A stretch of DNA of 64,000 bases from Parasphingorhabdus halotolerans (lineage in GTDB: Bacteria > Pseudomonadota > Alphaproteobacteria > Sphingomonadales > Sphingomonadaceae). Positions 8,847-17,810 of the stretch are shown piece after piece (position 1 is the first letter of the stretch; every line of letters starts with the position of its first letter). The notes under the pieces were generated by a model that did not search any database, was not told the origin of the DNA, and worked only from the letters and a program-made list of their open reading frames with translations. The translations under genes and the position numbers were made by a program. Location: positions 434,001 through 498,000 of the forward strand of contig NZ_CP051217.1 in the NCBI RefSeq assembly GCF_012516475.1, read 5' to 3'.

Positions 8847-9131
8847 TCAGCCATAGCGGGTAACGTTTTCATCGTCTGTCCACTTGGTATAATGGATACG
8901 TCCTGTAACCATTATCATGGCTCCTTTGGTGACATGTTCGGAAACGCATTTTCCAATGCCGTTGAAGCAGGTAATCCGGTGCCACTCGGTATCTTGCTGG
9001 CGTTCGCCTTCACTGTCCTTGTAAGACCGCGTTGTAGCGAGTGAGATGTTTGTAATGGTTGCATCTGATTTTGTTTCGCGAACTTCTGGATCGTTTTCTA
9101 CGAAGCCGACGAGTGTGACTGTGTTTTTCAT
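8847..9131 (-). CDS. ssb: Single-stranded DNA-binding protein, with in-frame TGA before the C-terminus
   Basis: An OB-fold SSB of mobile-element type. The start at 9131 was preferred over 9176 because the family's N-terminus begins there (MKNTVTLVGFVENDPEV) and AAAGG precedes it. Visible SSB motifs include WHRITCFNGIGKCVSEHVTKG and VTGRIHYTKW. The frame meets TGA at 8849-8847 after RYG, then stays open for 19 more codons (EITAEQVDFLSKAKAKSTD) to TAA at 8787. In homologues that position begins the conserved E-I-x-A strand, so the TGA is a nonsense change or an error. The truncated 94-residue product loses the last OB strand. The acidic DDIPF-like SSB tip is absent even in the longer form. Confidence 0.8.
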   Translation of the reverse strand: MKNTVTLVGFVENDPEVRETKSDATITNISLATTRSYKDSEGERQQDTEWHRITCFNGIGKCVSEHVTKGAMIMVTGRIHYTKWTDDENVTRYG

Positions 9132-9177
9132 AATTGAAGTACCTTTCGAAGCTATTTGGTTAGTCCAAGGGACCATC

Positions 9178-9222
9178 CCCCTTCGACTGCCTGCAAGGCA
9201 GGCGCTCAGGACAGGCTTCGAC
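9178..9222. repeat. Dispersed sphingomonad-type palindromic repeat
   Basis: An imperfect inverted repeat with arms starting CTTCGAC and ending GCTTCGAC, and with an internal GCCTGCAAGGCAGGC palindrome. It is of the same general type as the element embedded in the PDH E2 gene at 51014-51082. The rest of the stretch from 9223 to 9473 shows no gene or clear signal. Confidence 0.5.
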
Positions 9223-9473
9223 TAAGCCCCGAAAGGTCCGGTTGGGGTCTGGACTGCACCGAATGACAATGAAGAAAACCCCGCATGTGTAACATCGGGT
9301 GACTGGTGAGACATTCACTTCATAGCATTATTTGACTAGAATACCCTGTTTTCCGCTTACATTGAGTTTTGAGCGCCGGGTGTACATGTGAGCTACCGCT
9401 ATTTGCTGTGCTCGGCGGTTCCTGTGTGATCGGGCTGGTTTTTCTCGGTAAGTGCAAGCGAGCTATCGCTAAC

Positions 9474-11174
9474 TTATGCAGTCTCGGAAGCGACCAATCC
9501 CAATTTCCTGGACATGATCCCGCGCATTTCCACTTTACGGATTTTGCCCGTCACAGTCATTGGAAACTCATCGACGATCTCGATATAGCGCGGGATTTTG
9601 TAATGCGCGATTTGACCCTTGCAGAATTCACTTATCTCGTCCGGGGGTATCGTCGCACCCTCGCGAATTCGGACCCAGAGGCAAACTTCCTCACCATATT
9701 TTTCATCCGGAACGCCAAAAACTGTCGCGTCTTCGATGTCCGGATGGGTGAAGAAGAACTCCTCGATCTCCAACGGATAGATATTCTCTCCGCCGCGGAT
9801 GATCATATCCTTGATCCGGCCAACAATGTTTCCGTAGCCGGCGGCGTCAATGGTGGCCAAGTCACCTGTGTGCATCCAGCCATCTTCATCGAGTACGGCA
9901 GCTGTTTTGTCTTCATCTCCCCAATAGCCGAGCATGACCGAATATCCTCTGGTGCACAGCTCACCCGGCGTCCCCGGCGGAACGGTTGCGCCTGCTTCGT
10001 CAACGATCTTGCATTCCAAATGAGGAAGTACACGGCCAATGGTCGCGACCCTCAAAGAAATCGGATCGTCCGGAGTTGATTGAAAGCTGACAGGCGAGGT
10101 TTCGGTCATACCATAGGCGATGGTCACATCGACCATATTCATGGTTTCGACCACTTGCTTCATCACCTCGACAGGGCATGGTGAGCCCGCCATACAGCCG
10201 GTGCGCAGCGAACTGAGATCGACAGCCTTAATGTCAGGATGGGCAAGCTGAGCGATGAACATGGTCGGGACGCCATAGAGCCCGGTGCATTTTTCCTTTT
10301 CGATCGCCGCCAATGTTGCGCCGGGATCGAATGTCTCGGCGGGATAAACCATCGCGGCACCGTGGACGAGGCAGGCGAGATTTCCCATAACCATGCCAAA
10401 GCAATGATAGAGCGGCACGGGAATGCAAAGGCGATCGCCTGCTACCAAGCCGATATTCAACCCGACGAAATAGCCATTGTTGAGGATGTTGCGATGGGTC
10501 AGTGTTGCGCCTTTGGGAAGACCTGTTGTACCGGACGTAAATTGAATATTGATCGGCTCATCAGCGCTCAGAGCAGCTTCAATCTTGTTAACCCGATGCA
10601 CCAATTCTGCAGTGGAGCACTCCATCAGCCCAGCGATGGAATTCCATCCAGCCCTCGGCGTCTCATCTATCAGAATAACGCGCTTTAGATCGGGCAGTTT
10701 TGCGCAGTCCAAATCAGTGTCTGCATTTCCAGATACGATTTCCGGAGCCAGCGTTTCCATCATCTCTGCATACATGCTGGTCTTGTAAGATGCCGGGCAG
10801 ACGACAGCCTTGATCCCGACGTTGTGCAGAGCGAATTCCAGTTCCGACAAACGGTAAGCCGGGTTCACATTGACCAGAATGGCACCGATTTTTGCGGTGG
10901 CAAATTGGGTAAGCGTCCATTGGGCAATGTTGGGAGCCCAGATGCCAACCCGATCGCCCTTTTCAATGCCAATCTTCAATAGTCCAGCCGCCAGAGCTTC
11001 GGCCTTCTTGGCAAGCTCCGCGTAAGTCCAACGAATGCCTTGATGAACAGAAACGACAGATTCGTAATCGCTCCATTTTTTTACCGCTGCGCCCAGCGCC
11101 TGCGGGATCGTCAAACCCAGAAGTTCGGGCGATCTTGGGCCCACCGCGTGCGCTAGTTGCGCGTCTTTCAGCAT
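9474..11174 (-). CDS. AMP-dependent acyl-CoA synthetase (FadD-like)
   Basis: Activates a carboxylic acid to its acyl-AMP and then to its CoA thioester. The 566-residue ANL-superfamily enzyme shows the P-loop motif [19 protein letters not shown], the A5 motif [10 protein letters not shown], the A8 hinge [22 protein letters not shown] (split here by its Gly/Arg core) and the C-terminal catalytic lysine in [12 protein letters not shown]. The closest relatives by eye are medium or long-chain acyl-CoA ligases, so the acid cannot be named. It diverges from the CapA/DUF2817 operon; the operator at 11381-11404 lies 207 bp upstream of its start. In the inferred pathway it would activate the acid made by the aldehyde dehydrogenase or released by the hydrolases. 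Confidence 0.92.
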   Translation of the reverse strand: MLKDAQLAHAVGPRSPELLGLTIPQALGAAVKKWSDYESVVSVHQGIRWTYAELAKKAEALAAGLLKIGIEKGDRVGIWAPNIAQWTLTQFATAKIGAILVNVNPAYRLSELEFALHNVGIKAVVCPASYKTSMYAEMMETLAPEIVSGNADTDLDCAKLPDLKRVILIDETPRAGWNSIAGLMECSTAELVHRVNKIEAALSADEPINIQFTSGTTGLPKGATLTHRNILNNGYFVGLNIGLVAGDRLCIPVPLYHCFGMVMGNLACLVHGAAMVYPAETFDPGATLAAIEKEKCTGLYGVPTMFIAQLAHPDIKAVDLSSLRTGCMAGSPCPVEVMKQVVETMNMVDVTIAYGMTETSPVSFQSTPDDPISLRVATIGRVLPHLECKIVDEAGATVPPGTPGELCTRGYSVMLGYWGDEDKTAAVLDEDGWMHTGDLATIDAAGYGNIVGRIKDMIIRGGENIYPLEIEEFFFTHPDIEDATVFGVPDEKYGEEVCLWVRIREGATIPPDEISEFCKGQIAHYKIPRYIEIVDEFPMTVTGKIRKVEMRGIMSRKLGLVASETA

Positions 11175-11773
11175 GGTCTATTTCCCTACCTTTGTGATGA
11201 GTTCCTTGATCGCACCTTTTGCCTGTTGTCCGTCGTTAAAACATATTGCGCGGATCGGAGCGTAGTTTAGCGGAGCGCGGGCCTCGTTTATATGTTGATG
11301 TTAGGCGGCCAGCTTGCGATGTTGCAAGCGCCGATGTTCGATGGTCTGTCGCTCCGATCAAAATCGCTTGCCCCACCCCTTAAATTATACTACGGTATAT
11401 TTAAAGTCAAAACTGGAGAGCGGCCATGGCCGACTGGCGGGGCAACTGGCAGCACGCGCCTTTGCGGTGCCCGCTGTCGCTGAAAGGAGAGCTCAAATGT
11501 CACGTCAACATTCGCTGTCGGTTGGTCCGATCCCAGAGAGCATTGGCATTTACGCTGATCGTGCTGCCCATTGTTGGCCAGCCCGTGAACCGTTCGCCTT
11601 GGGTCGAACCTGCAATCACGACGATCCGCGCCGGGTCCCGGTTCCTGTCGGCTTCAACGAGCCCCGGGGGTTCCATTCTCATCCGCAATGCACGGCGTTT
11701 TCAGAGCCGCCGCTCCTCTCAATTGTGCGAAAGATTCAATCCGTCATCCGGATGGGTGGACAGGATTAGCAAG
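11175..11773. other. Leader region between acyl-CoA ligase and CapA gene; possible gene remnants
   Basis: This 599-bp stretch holds the 24-bp operator (11381-11404) and two in-frame starts with good ribosome binding sites: ATG 11426 (GGAGAG six bases upstream) and ATG 11497 (AAAGGAGAG). The first frame runs open into the CapA gene; the second gives a 90-residue product ending at 11769. Neither product resembles a known family, and both have the Arg/Ser/Pro-rich look of non-selected frames. I read this as the start of an original operon whose first gene was lost or displaced when the CapA gene arrived. Confidence 0.4.
11381..11404. promoter_or_regulatory. Island operator A (24-bp inverted repeat)
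   Basis: Matches TAAATTATAY-N4-GTATA-N-TTAA with centre TACG. It lies 22 bp before the first good start codon of the CapA operon and in the divergent gap with the acyl-CoA ligase. Sixteen bases just upstream (ending CGCTTGCC) are identical to those before operator B, at the same 8-bp spacing. It overlaps the likely core promoter, so repression is the simplest reading. The TetR protein encoded at 20025-20696 is the best candidate ligand. Confidence 0.75.
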
Positions 11774-13123
11774 ATGAAGAATATTTTTCCCGTGGATTTG
11801 CCAAGAGATTTTTATCATATTGCTGACCATTTGCCAGCAGATGTGCAAAAAGCAATTTATTCACGAATTGATGAAGCTGTTATCAATAAAGAGTGGGAAT
11901 ATGCAGTTGATATTAAATTTAATGTCAAAGATATAAATTTCCTAGCATATTCGCTTTTCAAGGCAGCGAAGGCTATAAATAAGCCATTTGAAGGTTCAGA
12001 ATTAGAGAAAACTTTCAAGCCATTCGAAAAAACATATTTAAAAGTAAATGAAGGGGTAGATGTCAAGGCTGCTTACAGAGTCAGTACTTCCGGTGACTTG
12101 ATGATGGCTAAGCACATCAATGATTCAAAAGACTTTTTGTATAGCGAAGTTGATAACCACATATTTGGTGCAGATTTTAAATTTGCTAACTTGGAATCAA
12201 CTATTACTGATCGGGAAATTGAAAACCTGTCCTTTAAGAATTTGGATGAGACCCCAAAAATCAATATAACAAGATCGGAGTATAGAACACTAGTTTCTCA
12301 CCAAGATAGGCAATACGATATCGTTGAATTAGCCAATAACCACATTCTTGATTGTGGAGGAGATGGTATTCAATTAACTTTTGATGCATTAAAGGAAGAC
12401 GGTATTGGCTTTATTGGCGCTTATGAATCAGAAGAGTCGAGCAAACAGATCTTTACTAGAAATATTGGTGATGTGAAAGTTGGTTTTATCAACCATACTT
12501 TTGGTGTTAATGGCAAAAAATTCCCGACAGGAAAAGAATGGTTGGTCGATCTGACCGATTTCCATACCGGAGATAACCCGGATATCTCAAAAATTATTTC
12601 ACAGATAAAGCAGGCAAAGGCTGAATGTGAATTAGTCTTTGTCGCACTGCACTGGGGGTTGGAACATGAATTGTTCCCTCAACCCGCGCAACGTGAATGG
12701 GCTCAGGCCTTTGCTGATGCAGGAGCAGATGTTATTATTGGCCATCATCCCCATGTCATCCAACCTTTTGAATTACTGACCACCGCCGACTCTAAAAAAG
12801 TTCCCGTATTCTATAGCTTAGGTAACTTAACACCTCCTGGCGGATCTGCACATACTGCGTTAAGTTACATCGCAAACTTCACGGTTGCGAGGCAAGTAGA
12901 CGGAAAAGCATTAATTACCGAACTCGCTGCAACACCAACTGTCTTCGTTGAGCAAAGGGAGGGCACGACCAGGGGATTATTAATTCCTTTAGGTAGGCTC
13001 AATCGGCTCGAATTAGATGAAGGCACGCGTAAGTATGTTGGTGAAATTAACGAAACTGCCAAAGTAGTCTTCGGTGATCAATACTTAGAAGATGGTTTAG
13101 AGAAAATGCAGGTGATGAATTAA
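11774..13123 (+). CDS. CapA-family (poly-gamma-glutamate synthesis type) metallophosphatase-like protein
   Basis: A protein of about 449 residues from ATG 11774. The PGA_cap domain is recognisable from TSGDLMMAKHINDS, the ELANNHILDCGGDGI segment, the HWGLEHELFPQPAQREWA segment, the GHHPHVIQPFELL segment and FYSLGN, the conserved metal/phosphoesterase-like positions of CapA/PgsA proteins. No signal peptide or membrane anchor is visible, unlike classical PgsA. The gene is strikingly AT-rich (some 60-bp blocks are below 30% G+C) against G+C-rich neighbours, indicating separate recent acquisition. It is first in the operon CapA-DUF2817-RidA-racemase-permease. Members occur in operons for glutamyl polymers or peptides, which fits a peptide-like substrate. 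The exact function is unknown. Confidence 0.85.
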   Translation: MKNIFPVDLPRDFYHIADHLPADVQKAIYSRIDEAVINKEWEYAVDIKFNVKDINFLAYSLFKAAKAINKPFEGSELEKTFKPFEKTYLKVNEGVDVKAAYRVSTSGDLMMAKHINDSKDFLYSEVDNHIFGADFKFANLESTITDREIENLSFKNLDETPKINITRSEYRTLVSHQDRQYDIVELANNHILDCGGDGIQLTFDALKEDGIGFIGAYESEESSKQIFTRNIGDVKVGFINHTFGVNGKKFPTGKEWLVDLTDFHTGDNPDISKIISQIKQAKAECELVFVALHWGLEHELFPQPAQREWAQAFADAGADVIIGHHPHVIQPFELLTTADSKKVPVFYSLGNLTPPGGSAHTALSYIANFTVARQVDGKALITELAATPTVFVEQREGTTRGLLIPLGRLNRLELDEGTRKYVGEINETAKVVFGDQYLEDGLEKMQVMN

Positions 13124-13219
13124 CTCTTATCAATGTACCCTGCTAGAAACATGAATGTAAAAGCTCATGGTAGCCCGCCAAACAGAATCCCAAGACCGAC
13201 CAACCTCCATGGAGATCAC

Positions 13220-14305
13220 ATGAACACCACAAGCTACTTTTCTTCGAACTACGCACTGCAACGGCAGCGTTTTCTGGACCAAGCGACGAAAGCGCAGCTG
13301 TCAGTGGAAAGTCACCTACATCCGCTGCGCGGACGCGAAGGCGAGGAACTGGCTATGGATGTCGCGCGTCTTGGTCCGGCCGGGTCGCAACACATGCTAA
13401 TAATTACTAGCGGCACTCACGGGTTAGAGGGTTTTAGTGGTTCGGGCATCCAACTCGCGCTGATGGATGATCCTGAATTTCACGCGCTTGCAACGGCGTC
13501 CGGCGTGTCGATACTTTATGTACACGGCGTCAATCCCTGGGGCTTTTCCTGGTACCACCGCTGGACTCACGAGAATGTCGATCTCAATCGGAATTTTCTT
13601 GATTTCTCGGATTCGTCGATAACCAATGAAGGGTTTCGATACCCCGAAATCGCTGACTTTATCGTACCAGCCAATTGGCCCGATGCACAGGCAGACGAGC
13701 AGATGGCGACCTGGATCGCCGCAAACGATATGGCGGCACTGATCCAAGCGGTCACTGGCGGGCAGCGCAGTCATCCGGATGGCTTGTTCTTTTGCGGCAA
13801 TCAACCGACCTGGAGCAACCAGACATTCCGCCATGTGCTGCGCACCCATGCGGCCGGCTGTACCCAAGCGGCGATCATCGATTTGCACACCGGCCTGGGC
13901 CCTTGCGGGCATGGCGAACGCATTGTTGCGCCTCAAGATGACCGCGCCCATGCCCGGGTAAAGGCCTGGTGGGGGAACGTCACCTCGGTGGCTGACGGGA
14001 GTTCGTCGTCGGCCAAAGTTTCCGGTTACCTGTGTGGCGCGCTTGATGAAGAAATTCCCGGTGCTGAAGTCACCGCTATGGTGCTTGAATTTGGTACCGT
14101 GCCGATGCCCGAGGTCTTGGATGCATTGCGTGCCGATCAATGGCTGATCCGTCAGACCGACCCGGACCCGGTGAAGGCGGATGCCATCAAGCAACAGGTG
14201 CTGGCGGCCTTTTATGTTGATACCGACGAATGGAAACAGCAGTTGGTTGAGCAGGCCATCGAGGCCAGTCATCAGGCCGCGCGCGGGCTCGCTGGCGGGC
14301 TGTAG
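13220..14305 (+). CDS. DUF2817 (M14-like) zinc metallopeptidase/amidase
   Basis: A 361-residue protein related to zinc carboxypeptidases. The start at 13220 has a GGAG site 6 bases upstream and begins the family's usual N-terminus; the earlier in-frame ATG at 13133 has none. The zinc-binding segment is SGTHGLEGFSGSG (His and Glu ligands), with NVDLNRNFLDF and IDLHTGLGP further on; these match DUF2817 and M14-like hydrolases. No signal peptide, so it should act in the cytoplasm on imported small amides or peptides. It lies between the AT-rich CapA gene and the RidA gene on the same strand. Base composition matches the downstream genes, not CapA. Confidence 0.88.
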   Translation: MNTTSYFSSNYALQRQRFLDQATKAQLSVESHLHPLRGREGEELAMDVARLGPAGSQHMLIITSGTHGLEGFSGSGIQLALMDDPEFHALATASGVSILYVHGVNPWGFSWYHRWTHENVDLNRNFLDFSDSSITNEGFRYPEIADFIVPANWPDAQADEQMATWIAANDMAALIQAVTGGQRSHPDGLFFCGNQPTWSNQTFRHVLRTHAAGCTQAAIIDLHTGLGPCGHGERIVAPQDDRAHARVKAWWGNVTSVADGSSSSAKVSGYLCGALDEEIPGAEVTAMVLEFGTVPMPEVLDALRADQWLIRQTDPDPVKADAIKQQVLAAFYVDTDEWKQQLVEQAIEASHQAARGLAGGL

Positions 14306-14425
14306 TGACCCACGCAACCACAAACATGGCGCAGACACTGCAACAAAGAACGACCGCATCAGGCAATCGGCCAGAAATCACTATAAATAGTCCACAGAAT
14401 ATAAACTGTATGAGGAGCAAATCGT

Positions 14426-14896
14426 ATGTCAGCCGAGCAGAAACTGCAGGAACTTAAACTTGAACTGCCTCCTGTTCCGCCTCCATTTGGGGTCTACAAA
14501 CCGATTTTAATCCGGGGAAATCTGGCCTTTTTATCCGGTCATGGCCCGCAAAAATCTGATGGCTCATTTTTTATCGGGCGTGTGGGCGATGACCTATCAC
14601 AAGAGGACGGCTATGATGCCGCCCGTCAAACCGGACTTGCAATCCTCGCCACCTTAAAATCGCACTTGGGCTCTCTCGACCGGATCAATCAGGTTGTTAA
14701 GTTGTTGGGCTTCGTAAACTGCACCAGCGATTTTACACAACATCCGGCAGTCATAAACGGCTGTAGTGAGCTGTTTGCTGAGATTTTTGGCGAAGAGAAA
14801 GGTGTCGCTGCACGAAGTGCCGTCGGCACCAACGCACTGCCAGGCAATATACCAGTTGAAATCGAATGCATTTTTGAGATCGGGGAGCCTCTATAA
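14426..14896 (+). CDS. RidA/YjgF-family imine deaminase-like protein
   Basis: A 156-residue member of the RidA family, which hydrolyses reactive enamines and imines to ketones plus ammonia, or in catabolic operons acts on specific ring or amide intermediates. The fold's core is clear: FLSGHGPQKSDGSFF, then ARQTGLAILATLKSHLGSLDRINQVVKLLGFV and ARSAVGTNALPGNIPVEIECIFEI. A GGAG site precedes ATG 14426. The stop overlaps the next start by one base (TAATG), so RidA and the racemase are coupled. Next to a D-amino-acid-type oxidase in the same island, clearing imine products is a plausible role. The 120-bp gap before it holds no certain signal. Confidence 0.9.
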   Translation: MSAEQKLQELKLELPPVPPPFGVYKPILIRGNLAFLSGHGPQKSDGSFFIGRVGDDLSQEDGYDAARQTGLAILATLKSHLGSLDRINQVVKLLGFVNCTSDFTQHPAVINGCSELFAEIFGEEKGVAARSAVGTNALPGNIPVEIECIFEIGEPL

Positions 14897-15591
14897 TGAA
14901 ACACATTGGCTTGGTTGGCTGTTCTGCAGAGGGTGCCGCCTTGTGCTATCGGACAATTGTCGAAGAGGGTCGGATTAGATTGGGGGGATTTGTGCACCCA
15001 GAAGTGACCCTGCACACCTTTAATTTGCAGGACTATATGCAATATTTGGCGGGAGGACGTGTTGATTGGGAGGAGGGAGGCAAAAAACTCATCGAATCAG
15101 TGGAGAAATTGAAGAGCATTGGTGCCGATTTCGCGCTGTGCCCGGACAATACAATACATCATGGCGTGGATCTGGTGAGGGACCGAATTCCCTTGCCGTA
15201 CCTACATATCTGTGATGTCGTTGCCGACGTCGCGAAGCAGCACAACTATGCCAAGGTTCTTGTACTGGGAACCCGCTTTACCATGCGCGGGACGATCTAC
15301 CAGCGCGCCATGTCAGCAGTGGGTATAGAGTGTGTGACACCCACGGATGAGGAGGTTGCCGAACTGGATCGCATTGTTTGGGAAGAACTGCTCTCCGGGA
15401 AATTTGTGCCGCAATCAATAGCTTACTACCAGCAGGTAATCGACAGGTACAAACACGAGGGGTGTCAGGCGGCAGTGCTGGGTTGCACCGAAATTCCCCT
15501 GATTATCAATGACGATAACTCATCATTACCCACGCTCGATTCAACCCGTTTGTTGGCGCTGGCCGCACTTGACATGGCGCTGTCTGACTAG
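14896..15591 (+). CDS. Aspartate/glutamate racemase superfamily protein
   Basis: A 231-residue cofactor-independent racemase-fold protein. The two catalytic cysteines of the superfamily are present: one in ADFALCPDNTIHHG and one in AAVLGCTEIPLII; KVLVLGTRFTMRGTIYQR also matches. The first motif is CPDN rather than the common CNTAH, so the substrate may not be plain Asp or Glu; hydantoin racemases and maleate isomerases share the fold. The start overlaps the RidA stop, and a permease gene follows 126 bp later. In this operon it would interconvert enantiomers of an amino acid or derivative. Confidence 0.87.
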   Translation: MKHIGLVGCSAEGAALCYRTIVEEGRIRLGGFVHPEVTLHTFNLQDYMQYLAGGRVDWEEGGKKLIESVEKLKSIGADFALCPDNTIHHGVDLVRDRIPLPYLHICDVVADVAKQHNYAKVLVLGTRFTMRGTIYQRAMSAVGIECVTPTDEEVAELDRIVWEELLSGKFVPQSIAYYQQVIDRYKHEGCQAAVLGCTEIPLIINDDNSSLPTLDSTRLLALAALDMALSD

Positions 15592-15717
15592 ACCTATCGT
15601 CGACGGGGCTCTCACTTGGATGTGAGATGCCCTCACCTCTGGATTTGTCAGTCACTTAAATATCCTTGATTGAGACTTCACACGCGAAGCAATCGGCACC
15701 TGAATAGGAATTGAAAT

Positions 15718-17091
15718 ATGCAACGGACAATCGGGTTGTGGGGGGTGGTGGCTACTCTGGTTGGCTTTGTTGTCGGTGCAGGAATTTTCATTCTTCCAGG
15801 GGAACTGGCAGCAACCGCCGGTCCCGGCGTTATTATCTCATATGCTTTAGCTTCAATCTTAGTCGCATTCTCCTGCATTATTGGCGCCTTCGTAAGCGGA
15901 ATCGTTCCAGTTAGCGGCGCCAGTTTTGTTTATTCGACAAAAATGACCTCACCTTTTTTAGGTTTTCTGATGATCTGGGCAATTATTGCCGGCGCGTCGA
16001 TGGGAGTTGCGTTCGTGGCTCATGGTTTCGCCGAATATTTGGAAGTTCTTTTGCCCGGAAGGAACAAGACACTGGTTGCAGTGATGATCGTTCTGTTTTT
16101 TGGCGGCATAAACCTTTTTGGCGCTGTCGCTTCCGTCAAAGCACAGACATTGATGGTAATTACTTTTGTGACTTCGGTTCTGGTTTTTTCTGTTGTGGGT
16201 ATAGCTCAGATTGATACCGATCTTCTTGTTCCCTTTACCCCGAATGGTTTCGGACCAGTTTTGATGGCAGCGGTTCCGGCCTTTTTTTCCTATGCCGGAT
16301 TTTTAATGATTATCGATATCGGCGGGGAAATCAAAAACCCTTCCCGGACAATCCCGCTGGGATTGCTGATCAGTTTCCTGTTAGTCTGGCTGTGCTATTC
16401 GGCCGTGTCGCTGACAATCGTTGGTAGCATTCCCTGGCAGCTGCTCGCCAATATTGATGCGCCGGTTGCTACCGTCGCGGGGAAAATCTTTCCGGACTGG
16501 GCCAAAGATATAATTCCCTGCGCTGTTCTGGCTGCCGCCGCCACCACAATAAACGGATTGCTACTGGCTTATTCCCGGGATGTTTATGTATTATCCCGGG
16601 TGCGGATTTTTCCTGAAATATTGTCAACACTCTCAAAGAAGCACGGCGAGCCTTCTTACGCGGTGGCTCTGCTGACAGTGACTTCAGTTATTTCTGTATT
16701 GATGGGAGCCCAAATATCTGAATACGCAACGCTTGTTGTAGTAGTCCTCATGCTTAGTCAGATTTTGCTCGGAATAGCGACACTCCGCTTACCGAAGATA
16801 ATGCCCCGCAGATTATCAAATTTGGAATTTAGACTCAGCTCCTTCTGGCGAGTATTTTTCGCCGTGGGTCTTATCGTTTTCTCAAGTCTTTTTATCGTCA
16901 TTGGCCTACAAAGTAATCCAAAATCTTCCGTGTTATTCGGTTTGTTTTTACTGTTTGGAACTACCTATTATTTGCTGCGTAAGAATTACCTGAAAGGGCG
17001 CGGTATCGACATGGAGAACTCGGTGATGGGATATATCGAAGAAACTATTGCACAGTCTCAGGAACAAAATATGCCTCTCAGTGACAGGTGA
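15718..17091 (+). CDS. APC-family amino acid/polyamine permease
   Basis: A 457-residue inner-membrane transporter with about 12 hydrophobic segments. The first, GVVATLVGFVVGAGIFILPG, carries the APC signature (GxG(I/V)F) of the substrate-binding unwound helix. YAGFLMIIDIGGEIKNPSRTIPLG is the conserved TM6-loop motif of amino acid permeases. It is last in the CapA-DUF2817-RidA-racemase operon, so it probably imports the operon's amino-acid-like substrate or product. Intact, with normal length. Confidence 0.9.
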   Translation: MQRTIGLWGVVATLVGFVVGAGIFILPGELAATAGPGVIISYALASILVAFSCIIGAFVSGIVPVSGASFVYSTKMTSPFLGFLMIWAIIAGASMGVAFVAHGFAEYLEVLLPGRNKTLVAVMIVLFFGGINLFGAVASVKAQTLMVITFVTSVLVFSVVGIAQIDTDLLVPFTPNGFGPVLMAAVPAFFSYAGFLMIIDIGGEIKNPSRTIPLGLLISFLLVWLCYSAVSLTIVGSIPWQLLANIDAPVATVAGKIFPDWAKDIIPCAVLAAAATTINGLLLAYSRDVYVLSRVRIFPEILSTLSKKHGEPSYAVALLTVTSVISVLMGAQISEYATLVVVVLMLSQILLGIATLRLPKIMPRRLSNLEFRLSSFWRVFFAVGLIVFSSLFIVIGLQSNPKSSVLFGLFLLFGTTYYLLRKNYLKGRGIDMENSVMGYIEETIAQSQEQNMPLSDR

Positions 17092-17418
17092 CAGATCTCG
17101 GGCCGCAGCAGGTCTGTCCAGTCGGCACTTCGGCCTCACCAGCTTTCTGGCCGATGTGATGGATTATTCTCCTGCCCCTTGGCCACAGACGGGTTTAAGG
17201 AAATCTGATGCCTGCCTTGACGGTTGTTCCGGGTTACGCAAGCTGGGCGCGAAGGAGCAACCACGCAAATTTGAAACCCACAACAACCATGGTTTTAACG
17301 AATTGAACGGTCGCATCACTGCCTGACACGCGCGCAGTGACGTTCAGGCCGGAATTAATGGCTGTTTTTCCTTGATATCTGTGGTCTTTTAAGTCTCTTT
17401 TGCGGATTTCAGGCGCAC
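17092..17418. other. Non-coding stretch after the permease
   Basis: About 330 bp between the permease and a probable transposase remnant. No frame resembles a gene, and no strong hairpin or palindrome was found. It is probably junction debris between two acquired segments. Confidence 0.4.
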
Positions 17419-17676
17419 CTATCCCGCGGCTGCACACCGCTCATGGAAGATCAGGCGGTCGAAGTTGTAGGCAAAGATAGGCAGCGTGAGTTTTGCCTGT
17501 GCAATGGCAATGCCGGCGGTGTGGATGCAAGGGTCATAGCGGTTTTTCTGATGGGCAAAAACAAGCTCGACCTTGGCGTCATCGTTATAGCAGAGGCCCT
17601 TGACCCGATGCGGCCGGAAGCGTCCGAACTCCGCCTTGCTCGCCAACGCCTCCAGCGAATGCAGGAATTCCGCCAA
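17419..17676 (-). pseudogene. Probable transposase C-terminal remnant
   Basis: An 85-codon fragment whose end (KLTLPIFAYNFDRLIFHE) has the look of the C-terminus of DDE transposases (LPI-AYN-R), which suggests an IS fragment. It has no ribosome binding site or start context and is flanked by non-coding DNA. It lies between the permease and the TonB receptor promoter and may mark how the two were joined. The family is uncertain. Confidence 0.35.
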
Positions 17677-17758
17677 TCTCCTGCACCGGGCTCCTGTGAC
17701 GGCCGATTCCTTCCGAGGTTAAACCAGCACGCCAATCAAAATCGCTTGCCTTATCCGA

Positions 17759-17782
17759 TAAATTATACCACAGTATATTTAA
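17759..17782. promoter_or_regulatory. Island operator B (24-bp inverted repeat)
   Basis: TAAATTATAC-CACA-GTATAT-TTAA, differing from operator A at only three central bases. It lies 28 bp upstream of the TonB receptor start, between it and the GGGAGGA ribosome binding site. The sixteen bases ending CGCTTGCC, 8 bp upstream, are shared with operator A. Confidence 0.75.
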
Positions 17783-17810
17783 TTGGAATATCTAGCGGGA
17801 GGATTTTGAA

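Noticed and set aside
17419-17735. An intact insertion sequence before the TonB receptor
   Set aside because: Only a short transposase-like C-terminal fragment is visible, with no terminal inverted repeats or target duplication.
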